IMG/VR virus record: IMGVR_UViG_3300022932_000015
Location: 30,210-94,209 of that record
DNA: 64,000 nucleotides
Reading direction: 5' to 3' (one strand)
From: a virus
In this document: in pieces, positions 7,706 through 15,503 of the stretch
How the letters are laid out: every line of letters begins with the position of its first letter
Position numbering within the stretch: position 1 is the stretch's first letter
Position numbers and translations under genes: made by a program
Notes under the pieces: generated by a model
What the model was told of the DNA's origin: nothing
The model's input: only the letters and a program-made list of their open reading frames with translations
Database searches by the model: none

Positions 7706-8788
7706 CTAATTTAGATAAGATATTTTTGTCTGATCAAAGCCCTCTAAAGCAGATTTAACCCATTGTTCGTCTATAGTGTTTTCATAACATAATATATGAA
7801 TAGTTGAACTATCATCAACACCAAGTCTTAAAAATCTTCCTATTTTTTGAGAACTTTGAACTTCATTACTATAAGCATGTAAGATTATGCCAACTCTTAA
7901 ATTAGGTATATTAACTCCTTCATTTAATTGTTGAACAGTAGCTAACGTGTTTATAGCATCATCTTTAAACAGCTGTAGATTTCCTAAGGAATCCTTGTTT
8001 TTTGAATGATAAGTATGATAACTTAATCTATCTGCCTGATCTTGAGTATTTGCAAATATTAGACACTTATCAGTTATCTGAGCAAGTAACTTTAAAGTCT
8101 TTAATTCCTTTGACCTAAAAGATTGAAGATTTTTCATTCTCATGATTCTCATCATCCTCAGTTCTACTGCAGTCTTTGCTTTTTCTACTCTTGAACACCA
8201 ATAATCATAAGTACTCTTCTCTGAAGTATACCATACCTTATTATTCTTTTCCACTTTTATAGTTTTTTCAGCATTTAAAGGTAGATAATGAACAATCATT
8301 TTATAATCATTCAAGATCTTGTCAGCAATTGCAGTATCAGTTTTATACTCATAAATTATTGGACAATATGTACTGATCATAATACCCTTCTGAGATTTCA
8401 TAGATTTAGGTGGTGTACCTGTCAATCCCAATATTTTGCCCGAATATTTATTTAAAGACTGTTGATGAGAAAACAACAAATTATGCACCTCATCAAAATA
8501 AATAATATCATATTGACTTAAGTCTTCTTTGTTAAGAGAACGGTAAGTACAATATGATATATTCTCGTTCAAATATTCAACTTTATAGTTTATTATTTCA
8601 TGTTTCCAAGCTTCAAAAATAGATAGGACTTTACCAACTACTAGATATTTAGCATCCTTTCTATAGTTATTAATCATATGTTTAATTCCTAACAAAGTTT
8701 TACCAGTACCCATTGAAGAAGCAACTGTAGCTCTATGTAAAGGATCTAATAAGCCTAATATCTCATCCTGAATACTATCTTTAGTCAT
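7706..8788 (-). CDS. Superfamily 2 DNA helicase (UvsW/SNF2-like)
   Basis: 360 residues with ordered SF2 motifs: SSMGTGKT (24-31), FDEVHN (98-103, Walker B), LTGTPP (122-127, motif III), VQQLNEGVN (motif V) and SSQKIGRFLRLG (motif VI with two arginines). Phage enzymes of this type remodel stalled forks and recombination intermediates. It is shorter than T4 UvsW and lacks any added domain. It abuts 7705 with a start one base after the stop. Confidence 0.85.
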   Translation of the reverse strand: MTKDSIQDEILGLLDPLHRATVASSMGTGKTLLGIKHMINNYRKDAKYLVVGKVLSIFEAWKHEIINYKVEYLNENISYCTYRSLNKEDLSQYDIIYFDEVHNLLFSHQQSLNKYSGKILGLTGTPPKSMKSQKGIMISTYCPIIYEYKTDTAIADKILNDYKMIVHYLPLNAEKTIKVEKNNKVWYTSEKSTYDYWCSRVEKAKTAVELRMMRIMRMKNLQSFRSKELKTLKLLAQITDKCLIFANTQDQADRLSYHTYHSKNKDSLGNLQLFKDDAINTLATVQQLNEGVNIPNLRVGIILHAYSNEVQSSQKIGRFLRLGVDDSSTIHILCYENTIDEQWVKSALEGFDQTKISYLN

Positions 8789-8796
8789 AATTTGTA

Positions 8797-9231
8797 CTAT
8801 TTTACTTTTAAAAATAAATTATTTAACCAGTTATTTAAAACATCTGACGTAGGGTTAATAAGATGAATATATTTCCTAATATCGTTGTCAAGATACCATT
8901 TAACATATCCTTTACTAGTTCTTAGATCTATTCCTAATCCTGAAGCTTTATTCATTAACACTTCTGTTCCTGTATAATATAGCCATATATGTCTACCATT
9001 ATTTTTAGTTGGATATCCAAAATGAGTTTTAAGCTCTTCACTAATATTGCTAGGAATATTACTAAATCCATCTATCTCACCATGTTTATCAATATCCAAT
9101 ATAACATATGGATCATGGGGACAGATTGCCAGTCCATATCCTTCAGGAACATCTCCTTCAAAATATATCTCATCTGGAACCATACTCCATTTAACAGTAG
9201 GTTTTTTGTCTCTTAACAAAAAAGATTTCAT
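8797..9231 (-). CDS. Primase-polymerase (AEP-type prim-pol) domain protein
   Basis: 144 residues matching the N-terminal half of bifunctional DNA primase/polymerase proteins. Catalytic pieces are in order: YVILDIDKHG (42-51, D46 and D48), KNNGRHIWLYY (76-86, H81) and GIDLRTSKGYV (100-110, D102). This archaeo-eukaryotic fold is unrelated to the TOPRIM primase at 3752, so the operon encodes two priming enzyme types. It shares one base with the PriCT-like gene upstream, suggesting that a fused prim-pol has been split. Activity is inferred from intact acidic residues. Confidence 0.75.
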   Translation of the reverse strand: MKSFLLRDKKPTVKWSMVPDEIYFEGDVPEGYGLAICPHDPYVILDIDKHGEIDGFSNIPSNISEELKTHFGYPTKNNGRHIWLYYTGTEVLMNKASGLGIDLRTSKGYVKWYLDNDIRKYIHLINPTSDVLNNWLNNLFLKVK

Positions 9232-9482
9232 TAGAATATATATGCTTTTTTTGCTGCTGCAGTAGTCCAGAACTTCTTATATTTTCTATCTTCACAATAT
9301 CTATATAATCTATCTATTTCCTGTCCTAAAAATGAATCGTTAACTATTTCTTTAGACAATTCTTCTTTTAATTTATCTTTACTCAATCCTAAATGTTGAG
9401 CATATCCAATTAGGATCACAATTGATGAGTTTCTTTCACCTTCTTCAAAAGTTATATTATTATCTTCTATGAATTTTCTCAT
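9231..9482 (-). CDS. PriCT-like (primase C-terminal) small protein
   Basis: 83 residues with EEGERNSSIVILIGYAQHLG (14-33), close to the GERNxxL helix pattern of primase C-terminal domains, followed by KLKEELSKEI and DRLYRYCEDRKYKKFW. In many phage and plasmid prim-pols this domain is fused C-terminal to the AEP domain; here it is a separate gene translated just before it. Likely partner of the 8797 protein. No nuclease or ATPase motif. Confidence 0.5.
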   Translation of the reverse strand: MRKFIEDNNITFEEGERNSSIVILIGYAQHLGLSKDKLKEELSKEIVNDSFLGQEIDRLYRYCEDRKYKKFWTTAAAKKAYIF

Positions 9483-9484
9483 GT

Positions 9485-9667
9485 TTAAATATTTGAATAT
9501 GGGTTAGCTAAAATCCATTGGTTTAATTCTTCTCTAGAACTAAACCCTAAACCCTGAAAATCTCCTTGACCTACTTTACTCCAGGTCTCTTTATTATTAA
9601 GGAGATTATTCTTAGGATCACTTTTCATATTCCGCAACTCATTTAATAAGTTATCAATTTCACTCAT
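9485..9667 (-). CDS. Small hypothetical protein (60 aa)
   Basis: Acidic/Asn-rich protein starting MSEIDNLLNELRNMKSDPKN and ending ILANPYSNI. It touches the nucleotidyltransferase gene by one base (9667) and is two bases from the PriCT-like gene, so it belongs to the same transcript. No family recognised. Confidence 0.55.
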   Translation of the reverse strand: MSEIDNLLNELRNMKSDPKNNLLNNKETWSKVGQGDFQGLGFSSREELNQWILANPYSNI

Positions 9668-10404
9668 TATATTAATGTTTTTAATGTTAACAATTCTTCA
9701 GGTGTTATTTTTTGGTCTCTCTTCCAAACTTGAAGTATTTTTAGTACTACTTCAAATTGCTCAATAGTATCATTAAAAAACTTACTACCCTTTTCTGTCT
9801 TATAATAATTTTCAGTCTTAATTATCTCTTCAATAATTTCAATATACTTATCTGTAACAGAAGATAAATTATATCCTCTGCCAGTATATTTAATAACTCT
9901 TTCAAACTGTCTGAGTAGTCTTTTTGTACTCCAGAAATCTGCCTTATAAAAGTAAGGATTCCACTTGTTCCAAGTTCCTTCTAAATCGGAAGTCTCTCTT
10001 AGAGAAAGTACTTTACCTGTTTTAATATCATAAGCAGTAGTTATAATGTCTAAGTCAAAGTTAGAAATTACATCAAAACAGTTCTTTTGGTACTGTTTAA
10101 ATATAACATTTACATCAACTAATAGATTATATTTAAATTTAATTGTGATTAATCCTAATTGTTCTAAAGAGGATCTATCGCTATTAATATAATCTTCAAA
10201 TTTATGTTTCTCTAAAGGATCTAGAATGGTAAACATTAGATTATAATGCATGAAAAAAAGTATCTTGTTAAAGCTACTCTTATCATATACAAATAAATCA
10301 ATGTCCTGCCCCTCAAAATAATCTAATAAACAACTTCCTGTAATACAACCATTTATTTCTTGTTTCTTTAAAAGAGTTATTGCATTATTTATTTGTTCTT
10401 TCAT
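9667..10404 (-). CDS. Nucleotidyltransferase-fold protein
   Basis: 245 residues with a Pol beta-type nucleotidyltransferase core: ITGSCLLDYFEGQDIDLFVY (21-40) has the GS followed by DxD (D34, D36), and a later strand with LVDVNVI (95-101, D97) supplies the third acid. The C-terminal half is helical and basic. Families of this fold add nucleotides to RNA, proteins or antibiotics; the substrate cannot be told here. A structured RNA spacer lies just upstream of the start. Confidence 0.6.
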   Translation of the reverse strand: MKEQINNAITLLKKQEINGCITGSCLLDYFEGQDIDLFVYDKSSFNKILFFMHYNLMFTILDPLEKHKFEDYINSDRSSLEQLGLITIKFKYNLLVDVNVIFKQYQKNCFDVISNFDLDIITTAYDIKTGKVLSLRETSDLEGTWNKWNPYFYKADFWSTKRLLRQFERVIKYTGRGYNLSSVTDKYIEIIEEIIKTENYYKTEKGSKFFNDTIEQFEVVLKILQVWKRDQKITPEELLTLKTLI

Positions 10405-10444
10405 TTAGTTTTTTTAAAATATTTAATAACTTATAGTATACCCG

Positions 10445-10510
10445 CAGTCTACACCTGAATATCAGGACTGTACTACCTATTTAATCCCTCGGATAGGGGA
10501 ATTATTAAAT
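10445..10510 (-). ncRNA. Structured intercistronic RNA element (two hairpins)
   Basis: Two compact hairpins fill the space between genes 10516 and 9667. The first pairs ATTTAAT with ATTAAAT (10479-10485 / 10504-10510) with an inner CCC/GGG stem. The second nests CCTGA/TCAGG (10454-10458 / 10462-10466) inside CAGT/ACTG. It begins right after the upstream stop and ends about 40 bases before the next ATG. It is more GC-rich than its surroundings. Cis-regulatory or mRNA-processing role is inferred; no known riboswitch class recognised. Confidence 0.5.
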
Positions 10511-10515
10511 TGTTT

Positions 10516-11007
10516 TTATTTTAGTTTTTCAGCATTGATTTTAACAGCAGCTAAAATAGTTTCAACACTATAAATAGCATCTAACTTCACTAAAGCTTCT
10601 GAGAAATAATCACCTACATTTTCAATGGCATCAATTATATCAAATTGATTCATTAATTTATTGATTTTTTCAATTTCACCTTTGTTATCTTCAAATTTTA
10701 CATAATCTAAAGCAAATTGAACTAATTCATCATTAATTTTACTTGTAGGTTTTTCAGGTACTTTAACATACTCTTTTACATTCTTAGCATTAATTCCAGC
10801 TAATACAGAAGCCTTGATTTCTTCTAAATTATCTATTTTCTCACATTTAAATGTTTTATCTTTGATAGCTTCCGCCAACTTTACAACATATTCTGCTGAT
10901 TTCTGTTGTTGTACAAACTCTCCATGATATACAGGTTTTTTAGTTGCTTTACTAATTAAGTAACCTGCAGGATTTAATTCTAATTCTGTTGCTTTTAAAA
11001 ATTCCAT
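10516..11007 (-). CDS. Hypothetical protein (163 aa)
   Basis: Mostly helical, Lys/Glu-rich protein. The start (MEFLKATELELNPAGYLISK) is followed by ATKKPVYHGEF, which resembles ATKLPIYTKPVE in the 88-residue protein at 27499, so the two may share a short N-terminal module. No enzymatic motif. It lies downstream of the VWA gene, after a 33-base gap, and is followed by a structured spacer. Confidence 0.6.
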   Translation of the reverse strand: MEFLKATELELNPAGYLISKATKKPVYHGEFVQQQKSAEYVVKLAEAIKDKTFKCEKIDNLEEIKASVLAGINAKNVKEYVKVPEKPTSKINDELVQFALDYVKFEDNKGEIEKINKLMNQFDIIDAIENVGDYFSEALVKLDAIYSVETILAAVKINAEKLK

Positions 11008-11040
11008 TTGTTTTTCGGTTTTTTGGTTTATATTTGATTT

Positions 11041-11979
11041 TTATGTATTTATTGTATTTATCCAGTCTTTTACCTTATGTGTCTCCTTAGGATCAAAACA
11101 TCTAGCATAACCTGTGATATTATCACTAGTTTTCTGGGTATGTAAAGAGTATAATGTTTCCACTTTAAAGTTACATAATTTGTCTTCTTTCTCTACTCCA
11201 GGACTATCATCATCTCCAAAAGATATAACTGTATTGTATTCTTTATACTTGCCAATTATTTCTTTGAACATTATGCTTTCATTTGAATATCCAGATAATC
11301 TTGCTATTTCTATTATATCAGAAGTAGGTACATCCTCATAATCTATAAGTACACTCTTACCACTAGTTATTAAGATATCAGCAAAGAATTTCTTTGACAT
11401 TAATTTTGCTAAATTGGTAATAGATACTACTATAGATTTTGGTATAGAACCAGAAACATCTAATATCAACAAATTTTTCATGTTGTGTTTGACATTACCA
11501 TATCCAATATTTAATCCTAACTGTTTGTTAAAGGCTAATGGATCAAATTGGACTTCATCAATGATATTGGTTTGTATAGCAGATTTTAAATCTTCTAGCC
11601 ATTTTGGCAATATTTTAAGATCTGATAATTTATCAAAATCTACAAAATACTGGTCTTCAACAAACTCATCCATTGTTATTTCAGGCCTATCTCCTCCCCC
11701 TTCACCATAAATACCACCTGAATGTAATTTATAATTTTTGATACCATTAATATTGTATCCTATACGCTTAAGACAATCTAACCACTTTACTGGAATACCA
11801 GTCCTCTGGCACGATTTATATAAAATTTGGAATTCTAAGAATATAGTAATAAAACTTAATTCTGATTTGGTACCTATAATATAAGGTAGTCCTTTTGGAA
11901 GTTTTTCAAAATCTTCCTTATCTTCAACTAAGAATATCGGAGGTAACTCGACTTTTCTGCTTATAATTTTTGTTATCAT
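11041..11979 (-). CDS. VWA-domain protein, partner of MoxR-type ATPase
   Basis: 312 residues. The C-terminal half is von Willebrand A-like: NLLILDVSGS (169-178) gives the MIDAS DxSxS (D174, S176, S178), a Thr-containing strand follows, and VISFGDDDSPG supplies a late acidic cluster. The N-terminal half is helical with a Gly-rich link (about 88-97). VWA proteins paired with MoxR AAA+ ATPases act as substrate adaptors in bacterial chaperone-like complexes. The gene overlaps the ATPase by 56 bases, indicating coupled translation. Confidence 0.7.
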   Translation of the reverse strand: MITKIISRKVELPPIFLVEDKEDFEKLPKGLPYIIGTKSELSFITIFLEFQILYKSCQRTGIPVKWLDCLKRIGYNINGIKNYKLHSGGIYGEGGGDRPEITMDEFVEDQYFVDFDKLSDLKILPKWLEDLKSAIQTNIIDEVQFDPLAFNKQLGLNIGYGNVKHNMKNLLILDVSGSIPKSIVVSITNLAKLMSKKFFADILITSGKSVLIDYEDVPTSDIIEIARLSGYSNESIMFKEIIGKYKEYNTVISFGDDDSPGVEKEDKLCNFKVETLYSLHTQKTSDNITGYARCFDPKETHKVKDWINTINT

Positions 11980-12748
11980 CTTTTATGATTAATTTTAATA
12001 GACTTAAATATGGAACTTCTTCTCCTTTTTTGATGTTTAATTGTAATATATCCATTGGAGCTTTTATTTCTTTACTAAGATAAGGCATAAGCAGATCACT
12101 ATAAGGACTTTCCAAGTCACAACCTATTTGATTTATTGCTTTTTCAATACTTCTTGGAGTTACAAAATCCCATTCATTTTGTTCAAACTTTTCTTTAGTT
12201 ATTAATAAAGACAGATTATTTGAAATTGATTCAGGCATTCCATATCTATTTTTTAATAGTTTCTGAAACTCAGTACTGTTGAATTTTAAATCATATCTGA
12301 TAAACCTTTCTTTGATCTGTGGAGTTAAATTAATTAGTCCTTGAGGATTAGAAGCAGCAACAATCATAACATCAGCCAATCTTTTACCAGAAGGTAACAT
12401 TCTATCTTCTAATAAATTTAACACAGCATCTAAAGTTTGTTTTAATGTTCCATTGAACACTTCATCAAAGAATAGTACATCTCCATCATTTAAGGAATTC
12501 AGCTCATGACTATCATATACAACTAACTTCCCAGTATTTACATCTGGCATTACCATTCCAACTACTTCGTTAGGCATTCTTTGACTCAAAGTTATCTTCA
12601 CTATTTTAACATTTTTGTCCTCCACAAATTTCTTGATTATTGTAGTCTTTCCTATTCCAGGATTTGACATAAATAATGGGACTGTTTTTCTCCTTAGTAT
12701 AGGATTATCATATGTTTTATTCAAAACATCAAGCATTAATTCTTCCAT
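11924..12748 (-). CDS. MoxR-type AAA+ ATPase
   Basis: 274 residues from the ATG at 12748. Walker A SNPGIGKT (28-35), Walker B VLFFDEV (91-97), sensor 1 AASNP (131-135) and an arginine-finger candidate in ERFIRYDL (R148) are all present in MoxR order. Such ATPases work with VWA proteins to remodel or load cofactors into targets; the VWA gene overlaps its end. The same reading frame continues upstream for 79 codons to an ATG at 12985, broken only by one TAG, so the true product may be larger (see the entry at 12749). Confidence 0.85.
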   Translation of the reverse strand: MEELMLDVLNKTYDNPILRRKTVPLFMSNPGIGKTTIIKKFVEDKNVKIVKITLSQRMPNEVVGMVMPDVNTGKLVVYDSHELNSLNDGDVLFFDEVFNGTLKQTLDAVLNLLEDRMLPSGKRLADVMIVAASNPQGLINLTPQIKERFIRYDLKFNSTEFQKLLKNRYGMPESISNNLSLLITKEKFEQNEWDFVTPRSIEKAINQIGCDLESPYSDLLMPYLSKEIKAPMDILQLNIKKGEEVPYLSLLKLIIKDDNKNYKQKSRVTSDILS

Positions 12749-12985
12749 TCCTTTGTTTTCTTGTTTTATTTTAATATTCTTTGAAATAGCCCATTCGTGA
12801 AACGTAAATATTTTATAACTTTCACTAATATAAAAGTCTATTGCACTATACCCTGATCCAGCTAGATTTATACATGATCTTTCCTTATAAACTTCCTAGG
12901 AAGCATTGTCATACCATGTAGATCCTAGTATTTCTGAAACTTTATCCCACTCTTCTTGTGTTTCGCATTTTACTACTTCATTCAT
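12749..12985 (-). pseudogene. N-terminal domain in frame with the MoxR ATPase, interrupted by one TAG
   Basis: From the ATG at 12985 the frame reads MNEVVKCETQEEWDKVSEIL, then TAG at 12896-12898, then continues without another stop (EVYKERSCINLAGSGYSAID, later FHEWAISKN) directly into the ATPase at 12748. Sequence on both sides of the TAG looks like one phage domain of the kind that starts KCxTQEEWD and ends FxEW. So the codon is read through, is recent damage, or separates a 29-residue peptide from the ATPase. Elsewhere in the window TAG serves as an ordinary stop. Confidence 0.6.
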
Positions 12986-13300
12986 TTATCTTACACCTAT
13001 TCTGGTTAAAAAATCTACTAAATAACTAAGATCCTCATCACTATAGTCAGGTTCTTTTATTTTTGTTACATTATATGGTTTGCCAATTCTATCATATTCA
13101 AATACTTCATTATTTGTAGCATATCTCCAATTATTTTCATTATTCCAGCTAATTTGTGGAAAACCATTAGTACTACTACCTGCTATGTCTAACAAAGGTC
13201 TAATATGACTAAAATCTTCACGTTGTTTGTATACATAATTCCTTTTAAAATTAATTGATTCGTCATTCAGTACGACTATATATTCATTTTTCTTAAACAT
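12986..13300 (-). CDS. Hypothetical protein (104 aa)
   Basis: Starts MFKKNEYIVVLNDESINFKR and ends LVDFLTRIGVR, with a Trp/Asn-rich centre. It directly precedes the ATG at 12985 and follows the DNA polymerase gene by six bases. This short beta-rich type of protein is common in crAss-like phages, but I know of no assigned function. Confidence 0.55.
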   Translation of the reverse strand: MFKKNEYIVVLNDESINFKRNYVYKQREDFSHIRPLLDIAGSSTNGFPQISWNNENNWRYATNNEVFEYDRIGKPYNVTKIKEPDYSDEDLSYLVDFLTRIGVR

Positions 13301-13306
13301 TATTTT

Positions 13307-15202
13307 TTATTTAGTCCATGAGTCACTTATTGTTATATCACTTAATACTGGTACATTTGTTATAATTTCTCTACCAGCTGATTCCATTATTTCCTTTTGT
13401 ATTTTAGCCCATTCATCAACATAGGATTCTTCAACCTCACAATCTATTTGATCATGTACAGTCATGACTATAAATACTTTATCTTGTAATCTGTTAGCTT
13501 TAATATAATCTCTTAGTAATACTAAAGCTCTCTTGGTCATCTGACCTCCACTAGCTTGGATTGGGGTATTCATTGAAGCTCTTTCAATAACTCCTATTTC
13601 CTTAAAATCCATATCTTGCTTTACAGGTTTCCAATTTGGGAAGTATCTAATGATCTTATATGGAGCAAAACTCCTTATATAACCCTTTTCTACACCATAA
13701 TTCTTACATGATACTAAAAAACTGTTAAGCTTAGCTGTAGCCTTAAAATAGTTCTTAATAATCATATCAGCAGCATCTATACTAATAGATAAGGTATCAG
13801 CGAGCTTATACTTGGACATACCATAGACTAAGCCAAAGTTTACAGTTTTAGCAGCATCTCTATAGCTTTTACCTCTAAGATAGTCTGGTTTATTTCTAAC
13901 TTCTTCTAATGATACATTGAATACCATTGAGGCTACATTAGAATGTAAATCCTCTCCTTTATTAAATGCATCTACCCAAAGAGGTTCCTCACTACCAAAA
14001 GCCGTGAGTCTTAACTCTTGTCCAGAAAAATCGCAGCTTACCATTTTAAATCCTGATCTAGGCACAAAGCAATTTCTATATTCTATTTTAGCTGGAATAT
14101 TCTGCATATTAGGAGTTTTATCTCTTTTACTACCAGAGCTAACTCTTGTAGTGTCTAATATCTGCCAAAAACTAGTATGAATCCTATTTGTTGTAGGATT
14201 TATATATTTTAGAAATTTTCTGCCATAAGTTGTAACAAGTTTTGCTTGTTTCTTATAATCTATGAATTTTTTGATTAGAGGATAATCATTTTGATATTTA
14301 GTCAAAAATCTCTCATTAGTACTATCCAAATCCAATCCTAAGTCTTTGAATACTTTATTCATCTGAGTAGGACTGGACCACTTTATATCAACATTTCTAC
14401 TATGCTCAAAACCTTCTTCAAATCCAGCAAATAAATTACCTTGGACCTTGGTCTTAATATACTTATCTAGACTAGGAATACTTCTAATAAAATCATCTAA
14501 TTCTTCCTCATATTGTATGGTATTTAAATTGGCTTTTTCTGCTAATTCTAGCCAAGCTTCTGAATTAAAACCCATACCATTGTATTCAATGTCACCTAGA
14601 GCTAGACATGCTTTGAATTCGTTATCTACCCATTCTTCAATATCTAAAGATTGTATTAAAGCATATTGTTTCGTCCTAATTTCTGTAAGACACTCAACAT
14701 CCCCTATACCATAGACTATTTGCTGTTCTGTAAAGGGATTACCATTTAAACTAGTAAACTGATTTCTAACAGATTTATCAAGTTTATGATCCGTGTATTT
14801 TTCTGCTAGTTTATCTAGAGATAGTCCTCTATTCTCTAGCCCATTAGTAATACAACATTCTGCTAATAGTGTATCATAGATGTTATCAAGCTCAATTCCA
14901 TGGAACTTTAAAAATTTGTAATCAAATTTTAAGTTTTGACCAACCACTAGTTTTTTGCTCAATATAGATTTAAGAGGTAATATATCAACACTTCTTACAT
15001 CAAATACATAAGAAACATTCTCATGATTCAATTGAAGCATGACTATACGATTTTTAAAGTCAAAGAATCCTTCAGTCTCAGTATCAAGATTTACATAAGA
15101 TACATTTTGTAGCCAATTTAGACATTCATCTATACTACTAATAGTATAAAGTGAACTTTTAATAAGTTCTGCATTTCCCACAAAATATACTTTGCTTTCC
15201 AT
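13307..15202 (-). CDS. Family A DNA polymerase with 3'-5' exonuclease
   Basis: 631 residues, no 5' nuclease domain. Proofreading domain: VNLDTETEG (38-45, D40 and E42), QNLKFDYK (89-96, D94) and YGIGDVECL (164-172, D168). Polymerase domain: motif A SCDFSGQELRL (389-399, D391), motif B RDAAKTVNFGLVYG (448-461, K452 and Y460), motif C VMTVHDQID (579-587, H583 and D584). This is the replicative polymerase of the phage. The missing 5' nuclease function may come from the separate exonuclease at 1-696. It abuts the 78-residue gene upstream. Confidence 0.95.
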   Translation of the reverse strand: MESKVYFVGNAELIKSSLYTISSIDECLNWLQNVSYVNLDTETEGFFDFKNRIVMLQLNHENVSYVFDVRSVDILPLKSILSKKLVVGQNLKFDYKFLKFHGIELDNIYDTLLAECCITNGLENRGLSLDKLAEKYTDHKLDKSVRNQFTSLNGNPFTEQQIVYGIGDVECLTEIRTKQYALIQSLDIEEWVDNEFKACLALGDIEYNGMGFNSEAWLELAEKANLNTIQYEEELDDFIRSIPSLDKYIKTKVQGNLFAGFEEGFEHSRNVDIKWSSPTQMNKVFKDLGLDLDSTNERFLTKYQNDYPLIKKFIDYKKQAKLVTTYGRKFLKYINPTTNRIHTSFWQILDTTRVSSGSKRDKTPNMQNIPAKIEYRNCFVPRSGFKMVSCDFSGQELRLTAFGSEEPLWVDAFNKGEDLHSNVASMVFNVSLEEVRNKPDYLRGKSYRDAAKTVNFGLVYGMSKYKLADTLSISIDAADMIIKNYFKATAKLNSFLVSCKNYGVEKGYIRSFAPYKIIRYFPNWKPVKQDMDFKEIGVIERASMNTPIQASGGQMTKRALVLLRDYIKANRLQDKVFIVMTVHDQIDCEVEESYVDEWAKIQKEIMESAGREIITNVPVLSDITISDSWTK

Positions 15203-15439
15203 CTACTCTTTTGTTTCAAATTCTATCAACAGATCAGTGTAGCCTTGCATTAACAGATTCTGGAATAAAATATCCAAAAACTGTTCACCACATTGAACGT
15301 TAACATTTATTATTACTGTATCCTTTTCTTTATTATACTTTCCTATTGGATTACTCTCTACTATTCCAATTAAATATTCTTTATAAGGATCAAATCTAGA
15401 GTTTATATTCTGTAATATTTTAATGTTTGAATTTCTCAA
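15203..15439 (-). CDS. Hypothetical protein (78 aa)
   Basis: Begins MRNSNIKILQNINSRFDPYK and ends with TAG one base before the polymerase ATG, so it is likely co-transcribed with it. Its start is 14 bases after the hairpin at 15453, making it the first gene of the replication transcription unit. No domain recognised. Confidence 0.55.
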   Translation of the reverse strand: MRNSNIKILQNINSRFDPYKEYLIGIVESNPIGKYNKEKDTVIINVNVQCGEQFLDILFQNLLMQGYTDLLIEFETKE

Positions 15440-15452
15440 TTTATTTCTAATA

Positions 15453-15481
15453 AAAAATCCCAGAAATTTTCCAGGATTTTT
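15453..15481 (-). terminator. Intrinsic terminator-like hairpin
   Basis: Eight-base arms AAAAATCC / GGATTTTT (15453-15460 and 15474-15481) around a 13-base loop; read on the minus strand the right arm ends in a run of T. It lies 23 bases after the stop of the 15504 gene and before the first gene of the polymerase unit, so it probably marks a transcription-unit boundary. Confidence 0.6.
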
Positions 15482-15503
15482 GTTATTATTGCTTTTTGTT
15501 GTA

